Assembly (NCBI GenBank): GCA_039621445.1 | Contig: CP154957.1 | Location: 14,934,947-14,998,946, forward strand | Direction of reading: 5' to 3' | Length of the DNA: 64,000 bases | Source of the DNA: Euglena gracilis | Taxonomy: Eukaryota; Euglenida; Euglenophyceae; Euglenales | Shown: positions 12,901 through 24,804 of the stretch, one piece after another | Layout of the letters: the number at the start of each line of letters is the position of its first letter | How positions within the stretch are numbered: position 1 is the first letter of the stretch | Made by a program: the position numbers and the translations under genes | Notes under the pieces: model-generated | The model's database searches: none | Seen by the model: the letters and a program-made list of their open reading frames with translations, nothing else | What the model was told of the DNA's origin: nothing

Positions 12901-13351
12901 TCCACTCACACTTCCTGACCAAACAAAACACCAACAGACTAAATGTTGTTGACACAGAACTTTTCACCCTGATATTACATGCCATTCATACCCTGAAAAA
13001 AAGTGGAGGCACCGGACGCTCCTTTCTGCATGTTCCTTCTGTGAAGAATAGGGGTGGGGTGCATCGCCCTACAACTTGGGAAACTGAGGATCGCTCAGTT
13101 TCCTGTGGCTGCTACCACGGACGGGGTGTGGCATTTGTCCCTCTTGGGGTGTGACAATTGTCCCTCTTGGGGGTGTGGCATTTGTCCCTCCTGGCTGCGG
13201 CTATTGTTTCAGCCAAACCGTCGCTGGAGCTGGTCTGAGGAATTGGCGCCCGTGCCCGCACTGCACGCAACCCACCACCTCGACACCGACCACACCGGCA
13301 CCCGACCTGTCCCCATCACACCTTGGCCTGCTCTGGCAGGGAGGCTGGCAT
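471..13351 (-). CDS. Plastid-targeted B12-binding-like radical SAM protein (TIGR03960 type), 3' end missing
   Basis: Fifteen exons, read high to low: 13322-13351, 11341-11418, 10667-10726, 9593-9700, 8495-8533, 7640-7869, 7317-7409, 6672-6757, 6085-6145, 5592-5726, 3799-3889, 3107-3230, 2811-2877, 2518-2629, 471-625. They join into one open frame of 489 codons that stops at a GT donor at the left edge. The mature part reads like the cyanobacterial protein: [82 protein letters not shown], then the cluster motif CTRGCRFC and [20 protein letters not shown]. The N-terminal half is the B12-binding-like region and the last two exons begin the radical SAM barrel. The family's exact reaction is not known to me. 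Nine internal introns plus the truncated last one are GT-AG. Four are nonconventional: 5727-6084, 3890-5591, 2878-3106 and 2630-2810. A cyanobacterial-type sequence behind a plastid presequence implies plastid endosymbiotic origin (inference). Confidence 0.88.
740..1068. repeat. (TG)n microsatellite with variants
   Basis: About 330 bases of TG dinucleotides interrupted by TTG and CG, ending in GGGT units. It lies in the intron between exons 2518-2629 and 471-625. Open frames here encode only His/Thr or Val/Cys repeats and are not genes. Confidence 0.95.
1786..1995. repeat. Degenerate TTTTGGCC-type tract
   Basis: Loosely repeated units of the form TTTTGGCnnnTTTTGG, the same motif family seen at 20.66, 33.1 and 63.2 kb. 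Intronic, no coding signal. Confidence 0.7.
2518..2629 (-). CDS. Exon with the radical SAM [4Fe-4S] cluster motif
   Basis: This 112-nt exon encodes [20 protein letters not shown] followed by [17 protein letters not shown]. Its three cysteines are spaced C-x3-C-x2-C, the signature that binds the SAM-cleaving 4Fe-4S cluster. The upstream junction has no GT-AG. The exon before it ends in codon GA and this one starts with A, giving E-T and the family sequence PYLE-TVHD. The downstream donor (AAG|gtgtgg) and next acceptor (cccccag|GTGGTG) are canonical. Confidence 0.9.
4760..5080. mobile_element. Foldback element family A, copy at 4.8 kb
   Basis: It shares an ordered set of blocks with 56474-56890 and 62580-62975: 'cctcgaaat...', 'ggacctgga', 'tgtgga', 'AAAAATGTGCAATATGCT', 'gtgaggagaaaa' and a G-rich 'caaggaaggtggggg' end. 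It lies within the 3890-5591 intron of the radical SAM gene. No coding capacity, so a MITE-like nonautonomous element is the best description. The ends are more worn than in the 56.5 kb copy. Confidence 0.65.
5915..6012. repeat. (CA)n microsatellite
   Basis: CACACA with CG interruptions inside the nonconventional intron 5727-6084. A GACATCATGACATCATGACA repeat lies just before it (about 5838-5865). Confidence 0.9.
7456..7566. repeat. 11-bp minisatellite GACACCAGCGN
   Basis: Roughly ten head-to-tail copies of an 11-bp unit whose last base varies. It sits in the GT-AG intron between exons 7640-7869 and 7317-7409. Frames across it give artefactual repetitive peptides on both strands. Confidence 0.95.
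8970..9401. mobile_element. MITE-like element with terminal inverted repeats and target duplication
   Basis: Positions 8982-9007 (GTAAAC, C run, AAAAATAAGACC) are inverted at 9362-9384 (GGTCTTGTTTTTGGGGGGTT, then TAC). The 12-base ACCCTGTACACT stands directly before the left repeat (8970-8981) and again at 9390-9401, five bases past the right one, as expected of a target duplication. Inside, 'aaaatccatgaaatggacc' type blocks recur. No open frame of note. Confidence 0.7.
9838..9972. repeat. (TG)n microsatellite
   Basis: About 130 bases of TG/CG dinucleotides, intronic in the presequence region of the radical SAM gene. Confidence 0.95.
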
Positions 13352-13373
13352 GGCGGAGGCCGGTGGGAGGCCA

Positions 13374-13393
13374 CTGGGGGGAGTGGGAGCCGG
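13374..13393 (-). promoter_or_regulatory. Probable spliced-leader trans-splice acceptor of the radical SAM gene
   Basis: On the minus strand a pyrimidine run ending ACTCCCCCCAG stands 22 nt before the start codon at 13351. Euglenid mRNAs commonly receive a spliced leader at such an AG, leaving a short 5' leader. The site also supports this ATG. It is inferred from sequence only. Confidence 0.45.
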
Positions 13394-14275
13394 GCTGTGG
13401 GGAAAGAAAGCACACCTGTGCTGCCATTTGATGGGTGTAGAGCTTAAGCCGTTCACCCCCCACCAATTGGGCAAGGAAAATTCCTTTGGAAAGATAATGC
13501 CAGCAAAAAAAGCCAGAGACAGATGGGAAGTGGGGGGGGTGTCACCGCGGTGCTGGGTTTCAGAAATTCTTGTTGAGCTTGGGGCAGCTCGACCCCATCA
13601 CACGAAAGGTCTGCTGCAAAAGAGAGTCTCCCTTCAGCAACCATTCACTGCTGGGGAAAAGTCATACGCAAGCAGGCATAAGCAGGTGTAAGGTGTATGC
13701 GTAAGTGGCGTGCGATGGGAGGCATCCGCTTCAGTGGGGTCAGGGGGATTGAGGCGGCACCGCTGCGTCGAGCTAATTACAGCAAATAGATATTTACAGG
13801 AGCGTGGGGTGGTCGGTGGGGCGAGCCAATGAACGAGTGGACTCGATTCATTTTGATGTATGGCATCATGGGGGGGGGCAACTGTAATGGCTACGTGCCA
13901 ATGGGAGTATCTCAGCTTGGCTGGGCTGAGGGGCTGGTCTCAACGAGATCCATATCAGCCGGGCAAGTGGAGCTGTGAACCGGAATTGTGAACGTTGCCA
14001 GAGTGTCCTGCCAGTTACGTAAAAGCAAGAGGCCGCTTCCGCCGTGCCGACAACAAGATGGTCCACCAGCTTTTGTGGCCGGGGTGTGCAAACACAGAAT
14101 TATCAACCACTGCCTCATCTCCTGGTTCTCCAAACAAGCAAAACATCTGGTCATCGCCTCAGCAGGAATTTTGCACTCGTAAACAACGACCACCACCGGC
14201 CCATCATTGCCCTGCGGTGAAGTTTGTGGCTGAAAATTGAAATCGTGATGCCAGATCACCGTTGACCGCCATTCC
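13394..14275. other. Intergenic gap between the long coiled-coil gene and the radical SAM gene
   Basis: About 0.9 kb between the stop codon at 14276-14278 and the leader acceptor of the next gene. It should hold the 3' UTR and polyadenylation site of the upstream gene. I see no conserved exon, no RNA gene and no promoter motif. Confidence 0.4.
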
Positions 14276-14465
14276 TCACACCCTCCGATTTCGACTCTTG
14301 AAAATGTCGACGGGGGCGTTGGACACATCCCACCGCTGGGTGGGGACCCTCTTGGCTGCAGCCACCTCCTTCGCCGGGGAGCCCTTGCGGTTGTGGGAGT
14401 CCGGGCGGCACACCACGAACGACGGCCGCGCCGCCTGCGGAGCGTCGCGGAAGCCGCGGTACGGG
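14276..14465 (-). CDS. Terminal exon with stop codon, YRGFRDAPQAARPSFVVCRP...
   Basis: A good acceptor (ccctccacag|C) opens 62 codons: PYRGFRDAPQ, FVVCRPDSHNRKGSPAKEVA, then RWDVSNAPVDIFKSRNRRV and TGA. The protein-like sequence and clear stop make this the 3' end of a minus-strand gene. I do not recognise the family. It belongs to the long coiled-coil gene, or to a short gene starting at 16652. Confidence 0.7.
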
Positions 14466-15499
14466 CTGTGGAGGGGTCAGGGCAATTCTCGTCCCAGGAG
14501 AATGTCTTGTCCAATTAGCCGGTGCATGCATGTTGGGACCTAATGCATGGAGGCATGCATGCATGTCTGCACACATGCATAAATACATAAATAAATTACA
14601 TAATACAATACATAAATAAATAAACATACTACATTAATACATACTGTCACATTACCATACAGGTTGGTAATACGGTACACGGGGGGACCCTGACATCGAC
14701 ATACATACATACATAACAACATGACAGGCTGGCCGGTACCGGGACCCTGACAGTGCTCCACCCTGGGCAATTGTCGACCCTGACAGTTGGGCCCACGGAG
14801 GGGAGGGTGAAATTTTCCGGGGTGACAAAGTCAATGAAAAAGGCCCTGACAGGTGGCCGGTACCGGGGAGACCATGACAATTCCTAACTGACAGGTGTGG
14901 CCCGGGTGGTACGGGGCCCCTGACAGTTTCCCGGGCGGAACCCTGACAGTTGATCGGCAGGACCAGTGTCTGGGGCGTAGGGACATAGTACAGACAGCAG
15001 TGTCTGACATACATACAGACAGTACAGTTACTAGACAGACATACAGACATACAGACCGGCCAAAGTGAAAGATTTTTGTCCATCACAAAGGAGGGGGGCA
15101 CCGCACCACCTAAAGCCGTGACACCCTTCTTATATCGAACCCTGACAGAGACCCCTTGAGGTGGCAGACAAATAAAAGCACGTTCACAAAAACTGTTATA
15201 GTGGAAGCACACCAACGAGCAGGGCAGGCACACATATAATGCACCCGATCGGGGGCTTTTGGACACTATGTTGGGAAATCGCAATGGCCAGCCAGCTGGT
15301 ATGCAAATGAAGAGGAGCCCTGGGGAGGACGTGGGGAAGGCCGTTGCGGTCATCACTGAAGTGGTGGCTGGTGGGTACCGGGGGGCAGTGGCACTCATAC
15401 GGCGGCTCTGTCTTGGAGGGGAAATGGGGGCGATGGAGCTGACATCCGGCGGAGTGGGGGCGGCGCGGGGGGTGTGTTGGGGGGCATGGCCAGCAGCAG

Positions 15500-15553
<54 letters not shown>

Positions 15554-18500
15554 CCACCACCACCACCACCACCACCATCACCACCACCACCACCAGCACC
15601 ACCACCACCATCATCATCATCATCACCACCATCATCATCACCACCATCATCACCGCAATAGTCGTCGTCGTCGTCATCATCATCATCACCACCACCACCA
15701 CCACCATCATCATCACCATCATCATCACAGGCGTCATTATCATCATCACCACCACCACCACCATCAGCATCATCATTATCATCGTCCTCGTCGTCGTCGT
15801 CGTCGTCGTCATCATCATCATCATCATTATCGCAACCGTCATCATTGTCTTTCCATCCCTTGCGAGCTTCATTCTGGCACACAACACCCTTTGAGCAGCG
15901 ATGGGCACACCAATAAAATGAGTTGCTCGCCATTCACTCTTCACCCTCCGTTGCCTTCTTTTGCACTTTGTTCCCCCCCAGCATGGATAGTCCAGTCCAG
16001 TCCCCTCCGGCCAGAAAAATAGGGAAAACATGTCCCTGATTATGCCAAACGATTGAAGAATGGAACAAACAATATCAAACGGAACAACCTTGAACCCCCA
16101 TTGCCAATGTTGACATTGCTTTTTGAGGAAGGGGCAGGATAAGATCCTTGGCCTTCTTCAACCCTCCAAAAAACCCTAGACATGCATTCCAATCTGTTGC
16201 CTAGTGTACGGTGACTTTCACAATGCTGACACCAGGTCCTGATTCACAGGCTTTGTTTCACGTTTATTTTTGAAATTCTTTTTTGAAATGGCGCTGACAA
16301 TAATTCATTCAATTGGACCTCTGTCGAGGGTGGCATGGAATGGGGGAAAGGTGCTGGCTGTTCCTGAGGACCTTTGGGGCAGGTGACAGGTACCAGACAG
16401 CCAGACTGCCACACTGCAAGCCATGGCCGGCTCTGGGGCTGCTCAGATACGGAGGGCAGCGACTGGAGGGACTGGCTCTGGGATGCCGTGGGGATGGGCG
16501 GGCCAGGGGGGGCTTGAGAGGAGGCCATGGCCCAGAGGCGACGCAGTGGCCTTGTGTGTCCCCCGCCACCATCAGCCCACAGAAAGGAGGGTCGGAGGGC
16601 ACAGCTGCAATTTGAGAGAAAAGCGGACTTTCTTAGCGAGCTCGTCCACCATGCCAGAAATATTGGAATTCTAAGAAAACCGGCGGATGCGAAGCGCACA
16701 CAGGCGAAGCCACAGGGCGTCGGGCGGGCGGCAGCGGGGTAGGGCTGGGGTTGGGAGGCCCGGGGGGAGGTGGCCGAGGAGGGCGGTGTGGAGCCCGCCA
16801 GCGTGTGCGGCGGCGCGTCGGGCAGGCGGCGGCTGCCGGCAGGGCGGCTGCTTCGCGGCGAGAGGATGGGGAAGGGGGGGATTGTGCGTTGGCGGGGCTG
16901 AGGCCAGCTGGGTGGGTGGGAGCTGGCGACGGTTTTTTTTTTGAGAAACCACCTTTGTGCTTCGGCCACTGGCCAAACCAACCGGCATGCCCAACCTTGC
17001 CAATAATATAATAATACAAAATATTATAATATAATAACGTACAATATATGCAACATATAACAATAAATAATATATAATGCATATAATAATGTATAGTAAT
17101 ATGTAATAACGGTTTTTTTTATCTATCATGACGCTATGTATTATATCATGAATGCAAAGCCCCAGCGCATCCTCTACCACGGTGTGCTGTTTCTTGGACA
17201 GCAGGGGGGCCCCTCCCAACCATGCATGGAATTTGCTAAAGTTGCCAACCATCAGCCCAGTGCAGCCCAGCACGCCCTGAGAGCGACTGGGGCCCGGCTT
17301 TCCCTCTCGCGGAGGCGGCGGGTGCCCCACGGGAGGTGGGCGGTGCCGGGGGTCGACCTCCTCCTGCGGCTCGTCAAGGGTGGGGTCGTCCCAGCCTGCC
17401 CCCCGCCACTCCCGTGCCGTGCGGCGGGGGGACGGGGCGGGGGCCGAGGGGCGCGGCCAGGGCGGCATATGGGGAGAGCGGCCTGGACGGCAGGGGGGGG
17501 GGAACAACACAGCCCGAGAGACGCGAAAAACACACACACAAAACGCAAATTTCGCCAAAAAAAACACAAAAACACACACAAAAAAACACAAAAAACACAA
17601 AAAATTCTGCCAGATTTGAAAGGCGCAAAAAATGCATTAAAAGCATTGAAAAAAAACCGCGTGCGCACCTCCCCCCCACCCCTCGACAGCCAAGTGAAAG
17701 GCCAAGAAGGGGTGAGCGCTGGACTACCTTGTGAGAGTTTGCGTCGGGTTTGGTTTCGGCCACGACCGTCGCAGCCTCCCGTGGAACACCTCCCCTGCAC
17801 CACAGCGTGACAAAGACAAAGCTGCAAGTGGTAATGGTGGCTGGGCTTTGTCAGGGATGTCGATCGGCTGGTTCAGGGGGAGGGGTGCCGCTTCATCCAA
17901 ATTGGTCTCTCAAAAAAAAAAACAACCGCGCGTGGGTTATTTGGGAGGTGTGTTCTTCTTGCATGGATTCCATGCCAGTGTGACTTGCACTGTTGGGGTG
18001 CAGGGCAAGTAACACGAATTCAGATCACATACATACCTAACCACTTTGCAGTGCCCTGAAGCTTTGCATGGCCAAATGACTTTTCAGGGTGGAAACCGAG
18101 AAAGATCCGTCCAAATGACTTTGCCCCCGCTCTTTACAAGAAGCAACGCGATAATGAATAATCTTGAAAATCAATAAGTCGTGAGCAAAAAGACCAAATG
18201 AAAGATCAATGAAATATCATTGCTCGATGAATAGCAGGATTACATTGCATTAAAATTATTGTAAGAAAGCACTTGACATCAAAATGCTTCAGGAGAAGTG
18301 AAACAAATGATTAATCAATTAATGGTTTTGGGTACTGCTTAAAAAACTTTGTGGGAGGTACGGGTCAAATAATTGGTCACAAACTTTCAGGAGGCAAAAT
18401 AACTGGGTGATGTTTTCTCTAATATTGGGCGATATCCACTGTAACGAGACGTGCAAGGTACCATATTTGAAAACAGTAAATTATCACAAATATTTAAACT

Positions 18501-21500
18501 CAACATTTTTATCGAGTTTGATCGGTTTGAGTGGGGTGGCTTGGAGTTGGACTGGGTTACTGTTGATAGGCTGGAGTTCGTGTTTGAGGGGGGGGGGGGG
18601 CTGTCGCATCGCTGGGGCACTGCTTGGCACCACTGGGGCACCGCTTGACACCGCTTGACACCGCTGGGACAGGAACCCATGGAATAATACTGAGGGAAAA
18701 AATGCGGGGATTTCCCAGAAGGAAGCACGAAAGCATCTCGTTGTGACATAAACATTTGTGGCCATCAAAAAAACCTGTATAGAACAAAAGCACATGTAAA
18801 ATTTTTTGCAAGGGTTCCCCCTAAAAAAAGAAAGCCTTCCGTCCCAGCGGTGTGAAGCGGTGCCAGCGGTGTCGGCACCGCTTTTTGGGCATCCCCATTG
18901 AGGAGTACTGGCCTTCTGTGCCTCCAAAGGTCCGACCACAGGCGCCCTGCATGGGAGGTTCGGGCCGGGGGAGCCGCCGCTCCGGCGGGACTGCGGGCGG
19001 CGCGGCGCCGCAGCAGCCGCTGGAGCGCCTCCAGCGCGGCGCTGGCAGGGCTGGACGGGAAGGCCTGGGGGGGAGGTCGAGCCCCCCCCCCCCACCCACC
19101 ATGTCACCCGCACACCTGTCACACCTGTCACACCTGTCACACCTGCCACACCTGTCACACCTGTCACACCTGTCACACACACACATGTCACCCTTCGGCG
19201 CCGAAGGAAAATTTTGATCAAAGAATTGGCGCCGGAAGGACGGGCAAGGGGGGACCCCATCCCCACCCACCAGATGGGGATGGGGGGGCCCCCACCACCC
19301 AGAGAGTTGCGGGGATCACCGGAAAGCCCGGGACGTGGAGGGCCGCGTAGTCCGCCGCCTGCTCTTCGTCGGCCTCGGCGTAGGGGGCGGTGGGCCGGTG
19401 GGAGGGATGACTGGCGCTGTCTAGGGGTGGGGGACTTTTGTGGTCGAGTTAATGTTATTTGAGAAATGAAATACATGAACGCTCCATCCCAAATGTTCAT
19501 GTGGTACACGCATGCGTGTGTCCATACATATTACACACGGCAGCAACATTCTACTTGCCCCCCCCCCGGTGGGGGGTGGGTAGAACCTACAGGGGGGGGG
19601 GGTCCGGGTAGCATCTCCCGCGTCCAACCTTCGGGGGGAAATCGGGGTTATTTTGGGGGGATAGGGTTAGGGTTCCGACCGGATTCCCGAAGGGCCACCC
19701 CTTTTGGGAATTTAGGGGGAGGTTAGGCCGCATTTCCGACCGACTTAGGCAGAAATTAGGTCAAATTTTCGGTAAAATTACGACGGAAATGCAACCTAAA
19801 AATTCTCCCGAAACGGGGATCCTAACTTCCGGCCTAACCTGGTCCCTCAAGAGGCCAATTTCTGGCACGACGATCCGAACCCTAACCCTGTCCCTCCAAT
19901 TGAGTGCCGAATCTTCCCGGAGCCAACCCCTTTCACCGGGATCCGGCGTCATTTCGGGGGCCCGCAGGACCGAAACGGGGTGAACGTCAGACGCGGGAGA
20001 TGCTACCCCCCCCCCCCCCGGAGATTCTACTCGGGGGGCAAGAAGAATGTTGCTGACTTACACACATGCATACGAACCTTTATGTGCAAAGTATCAGACC
20101 GCAAGGTATGGCAGGAAGGGGAGCGAGCAACTCACAGAACAAAGACTCACAGAACTCACAGAACTCACAGAGCAGGATGTGCTGTGGAATGATCCCTTCG
20201 AAGGCACACAGCACAGCCGTCCGCACAGTGATCTGGCTGCAAAAAGGCCCAGCCCTTCTGGCCGTGGTCCGGGCCATCCCTCGGCAAACGGCCCGGTCTG
20301 GTGATGAGGGCAGGCGTACCAGTGTTCTCTGGACGGGGGAATCGGCCGCCGGGGTTGCGGTGGGAGCTGCCGGCCACTGGGGTTCGCCCAATGGTGGGTT
20401 CCGATCAGGGCTTTTTTTTTACGACTGGGGGGGAGGAGGTCCCCCCCACCCACCCACCCCCTGGGGGGTCCCAGGGGGGGGGGGTCCCAGGCAAGCACCT
20501 ATGACAGATTCCAAATTTTAGCCCGCGGTCGGCTGCGGTCGGCCGCGGTCGGCTGCGGTCGGCTGCGGTCGGCTGCGGTCGGCAGCGGTCGGCAAAGTAG
20601 TTGGCTGTAGGTGGGGGGCAGGCCAGCAAAAAATGAGCATATATCACAATCACACAATCCACTGTTGCCGACTTTTGGCCACTTTTCGCTGCTTTTGGCC
20701 AGTTTTTGATGCTTTTGGACTGCTTTTGGCCACTGTTGCCGACTTTTTTTGCTGCCTTTGCCCATTATTTCCTGCCTTTTGCTTTCTTTTGGTCACTTTT
20801 GTTGTTTTTGCCCACTTTTTGCTGGGCTTTGGCTGCTTTTGGCCAGCTTTTGCTTTGCTTTGACCTCTTTTGACCATTTTTGGCCTCTTTAACCCACTTT
20901 TGACCACTTTTCTCTGCTTTTGGCCATTTTTACCCACTTCTGGCCACTTTCAGGCCACTTTAAACGTCTTTTTGTTACTTTTGACATCAAGAGCAGTCAA
21001 ATGTGACCTAAAAATGGCCTTAAAGTGGCAAAACATGGTTAAAATGGCCAGAAGTTCCAAAAGCATGCAAAAATAACAAAAATAATGCCCCAAAATGGCC
21101 CAAAATGACCCTGCTTTTGGCCGATTTGGGTCACTTTAGCAGCTTTTGTTCACTTTTGGCAACAAACTGGCGCAAAATGCTCAAAATGGTCAAATTGGAC
21201 CAAAAAGAGACCAAAAAATGGGCAAAAATAACAAAAGAAAAGGTCGAAAATGGCTTTAAATGGTCAAAAATGGCCCTAAATGGCCCAAAATGGCCCAAGA
21301 GCAGCAAAATGGCCCAAAATTACAAGAAGTGGGCAAAAAGTGACCAAAAATGGTCAAAATAGGTCAAAATGGGTGAATTATGGTAGCAAATGGGCCAAAA
21401 GGGGACAAAAGCGACCAAAAATGGCCAAAAGTGGCCAAAAGTGGCCAAAAGTGGCAACATGAGCCAGATGAGCCAGAAAAATCTCAACATCTGGGATAAA

Positions 21501-24500
21501 AATGAGCCTAATTCCTCATTCTCACTGAAAAACTGACATCAATTAGAAAAAAGTTGCGCGGTCGGCTGCGGTCGGCTGCGGTCGGCACCCCACCTATGAC
21601 AGTCCTGAAACCTGCGGTCGGCCGCGGTCGGCTGCGGTCGGCTGCGGTCGGCTGCGGTCGGCATAGGTGCCTGGTCCCGGGAGACCCACTCAATTTCCCC
21701 CGAAAATGGCCAAAAATCGCAAAAAATGCCTAAAATAGCACCTTTTTCAAAAAATTTCGACCCCTACTCCCCCCTGGGGGGACCCCCCCCCTTAGGGGCT
21801 CGGCCGGACCCACCCACCCTCCCCCCGGGGTCCAAGACTAAAAAAACATCTGGTTCTGATTGCAGAACGCAGTTCGTCGGCAATCAGATTCGAGGCACCA
21901 ACGCACACATGGTGGCCAGTGACCAGCAACGGATTGTGGGCACCAGCTCCTGGACTGTGCTCAGGATAATTTTTGGCTCTAATCACTCGGCGTTTCTCGG
22001 GATGTGTTGGGGCGCACAGTTAACAGGGAGTGGGGGGAGGTGAGGGAAGAGGCTGGCAGGGAGGAATAGGCCAAGTCCTCTGCCAGCCAGGCATCTGCCG
22101 GAGAGGGGGTTGTCTCTGTCCTGGCGGGCGGCGGCAGGAGGGCCCTCGGGGGCGATGGGGCCGGCACGCTGGCGTCGATGGCGTGGCAGGGGGAGGGCTG
22201 GGCGCGTTGCAGGGATTCGAACGGGTGCGGTCCCTTGGGGGAGGGCATGACTGCCTGACGTTTCAAAGAGAACACATTGGCTTGAATGGCTTCTTTCTGC
22301 AATTCCAGAAGAGGGAGAAGGAGACCTGAGGAACGAACACAAATCGGACAGTTATCCGTAATTTGTGGAACCTCAGCCGGGTGCTCCTGGAATGAAGCAG
22401 CGAACTGAAGACAAGAGTACCAAAACAGGCGTCCAACGACCACCAATGTTCGTCTCTGACTGGGGCGGTCGCGAAAACAGCAATGTCTAGCGACCAGGGG
22501 GGGGGGCGGTCGCTAGACAAGAGGGGGGGGACCAGGTTGGCAAAAAAAATTGACGAAAGATGGGGGTATATGTCCAGTTTAGGCTGTTTCTGGGCATTTG
22601 GGGCATTTGGTAATTTTGGGCATTTTTTTGGCATTTTTTTTTGGTGATTTTGCCCATTTTTGTCCATTTTTGGCCAATGTTCTCTGCAACTTTCGGCCGT
22701 TTATCACAATCTCGCACACTTACATCAATTTGAGCCAATCTTGGGAAATATGGAAACTTTTTTTTGGAGCTATTAACCTTTGTTGTGCCACTTTCGGGCA
22801 TTTTCTGCCATTTTATGGTGATCATCCCAACAAATCCTCAACAGGAACCTTCTCTGAAACAAGCAAATGCAAAAAAAAAGCGATACTGAACACAATTCTT
22901 CCTACAATTGTTAAACAAACATCGTATACAAAAAGATCGCATCTGACTGGGGGTTATTGTCAGACAAGCCCAGTCCTTGGACCATGGAGTCGGGAGGTAA
23001 ATGGGCAAGGGAGGGAGGGATGCAGTTGCTTTGCAGGGTCTCCCATTCCATGGGGAGACTCCATGGTAGGTGTTCGAGCTTGGCGCTGGGGTGGTGACAC
23101 AGGGGCCATGCTGGACGGAAGGCTTGGCGAGCAGCGCCAGGTCCGTCCGCACAACCCCCGCTGAGAAAACTGGCCCTGGCCCGGCCCTCGGCGCACGGCA
23201 GCGGCGGCCGCGGCGGCCACGCCGCGCCGCTCGTCCTCCAGCCGGGCCGTCTGCTCCGTCAGCCGCTGGAGGCGGTCCACCAGCAGCAGGGCCTCCTCCG
23301 CGCCGCGCAGGCGGGCGTCCTGGTGCCCGGCCAGCCCCCCACGCGCTTCTCCGCGCACCGGCTGCCAGGGCTGGCGGTTCGATGTAAGGGCCGGTGGGAG
23401 GGGGCTTGGTCCGGACCATGGCAATTCCTACCGACCCTGGGGGGAGGGGGGTCACTTTCCACTTTCATATAACCAGTCAATCCCATGCCCAAAAAGATCG
23501 TGCCCAAAAACCAAAAATTGTCGGTGCCTTTGGCGCAGGGTGGCCACTTTGGACCATTCCTTGCCAATCTCCCCCACCCCGGGGCGGGGGTCTGGAGCCA
23601 AAACCCAGTGCGTCACTCCGAAAAAACCAAGTCAGTCACCCATACCTGGGGGGGGGGGTCGGACACACCTTATGCAATGGTCTCTCCTACGGCCAAATAG
23701 AGGCTGGGGGGGGACAACCACTTTTTATGGAACCCTGGTCGCTCAGGGAGCAACTGTGTGGCAGGAAAGAGGAGAGGAAACCCCAACAACAAAAATGCAC
23801 CGAAAACGGAAAACAGAGGAAGATTAACGAAATACCAAAAAAGTGTGCTTCTGCTGAGGAGGAAATGCTGCTTCAAACAGCAGATGTGGAGGGTGTGTGC
23901 TGGGCACCGCGGACGTCGGGGCAGGCGGGAGGCTGGGCTGCAAGTGCCACTGCAGCGTTTGGGCGGTGGCAAGTGCGGTGCACAGGGTGGGCGTCGCCGC
24001 CGCGGGGCGGGCCAGCGGGACTGTCTCCGCCGCCAGCCCCGAGCTCGGCCCCAGCAGCAGCCCAAACTGCGCCAGCGGGGCGTACAGCGTCTGCAGCACA
24101 CCACCATTTAGTGCGGATCACACCGCATCTGTGACACATTATTTTTATTGGTGATACATACGTGATACATTAAAAAAATGTTGGTGATGCATATGTACAC
24201 AAGTTTTTAGGCTGCGATACATGTGATACGCAGAAAATCTTTTTGGTGATACATACTAAGTGGAGGTCTGGTCTGCAGGGCGGCCTCCGCCTCCCGCAGC
24301 TGCCGGTCGGAGTCCTCCTGGGCTGTGGGCAGAGCCCCGCGCAGCTCTCGCCGGCTTTTGGAATGGCAAGCAACCCTGGGACAGATGCCCACGCCACACG
24401 GCACAATGTGCCGGCACGAGGGCACATCGCCATACCCTCCCTCCTTCAACAAAAATAACCCCCAGGCAATTGCTATGTCGGTGGATTGTCCCCCCCCGTG

Positions 24501-24759
24501 GGATTTGAGGAGGAGCAGGAATGCGCCAAAAAAAAGTCCTGAAACATGAAATTCTCCATTTCCAGGGGATTTTGGTGAATGAGATGGATTTTGCACGGGT
24601 GGTCCTGGATGCGTGCATGAAATTTGGTGGTGGAGGTTTTAGAGGAGTATTCCAACGAGTAAGGAAATCATAATTGCTTTCCACCAAACTCAGGAGAAAT
24701 GCCAGGCAACTATCTTTTCCATGCGCACGTGTGTGTGCGCGCGCGCGTGGTGTGCATTG

Positions 24760-24804
<45 letters not shown>

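Larger units (their letters stand above)
8495..13351 (-). other. Bipartite (two-hydrophobic-segment) plastid presequence on five phase-0 exons
   Basis: The exons read [10 protein letters not shown] (13322-13351), [20 protein letters not shown] plus PSRQLW (11341-11418), [20 protein letters not shown] (10667-10726), an exon ending [20 protein letters not shown] (9593-9700) and [13 protein letters not shown] (8495-8533). The first hydrophobic stretch starts near residue 11, like a signal peptide. The second comes about 60 residues later and would act as a stop-transfer segment. This spacing is that of class I euglenid plastid presequences, which travel through the ER and Golgi. All five exons start and end in phase 0 and use GT-AG introns, unlike the mature part of the gene. 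Confidence 0.75.

Noticed and set aside
14652-16031. 459-codon minus frame with poly-Met/Val/Thr
   Set aside because: Produced by the ATC trinucleotide repeat and flanking intron; no family-like sequence and it crosses candidate splice sites.
17136-17810. 224-codon plus-strand frame in GC-rich DNA
   Set aside because: Arg/Gly-rich shadow of a more protein-like minus-strand exon (WDDPTLDEPQEEVDP); all recognisable genes here are on the minus strand.
20522-21661. CRISPR-like array from regular GCGGTCGGCT repeats
   Set aside because: Repeats are contiguous 10-mers without unique spacers, in a eukaryotic intron; this is a minisatellite.
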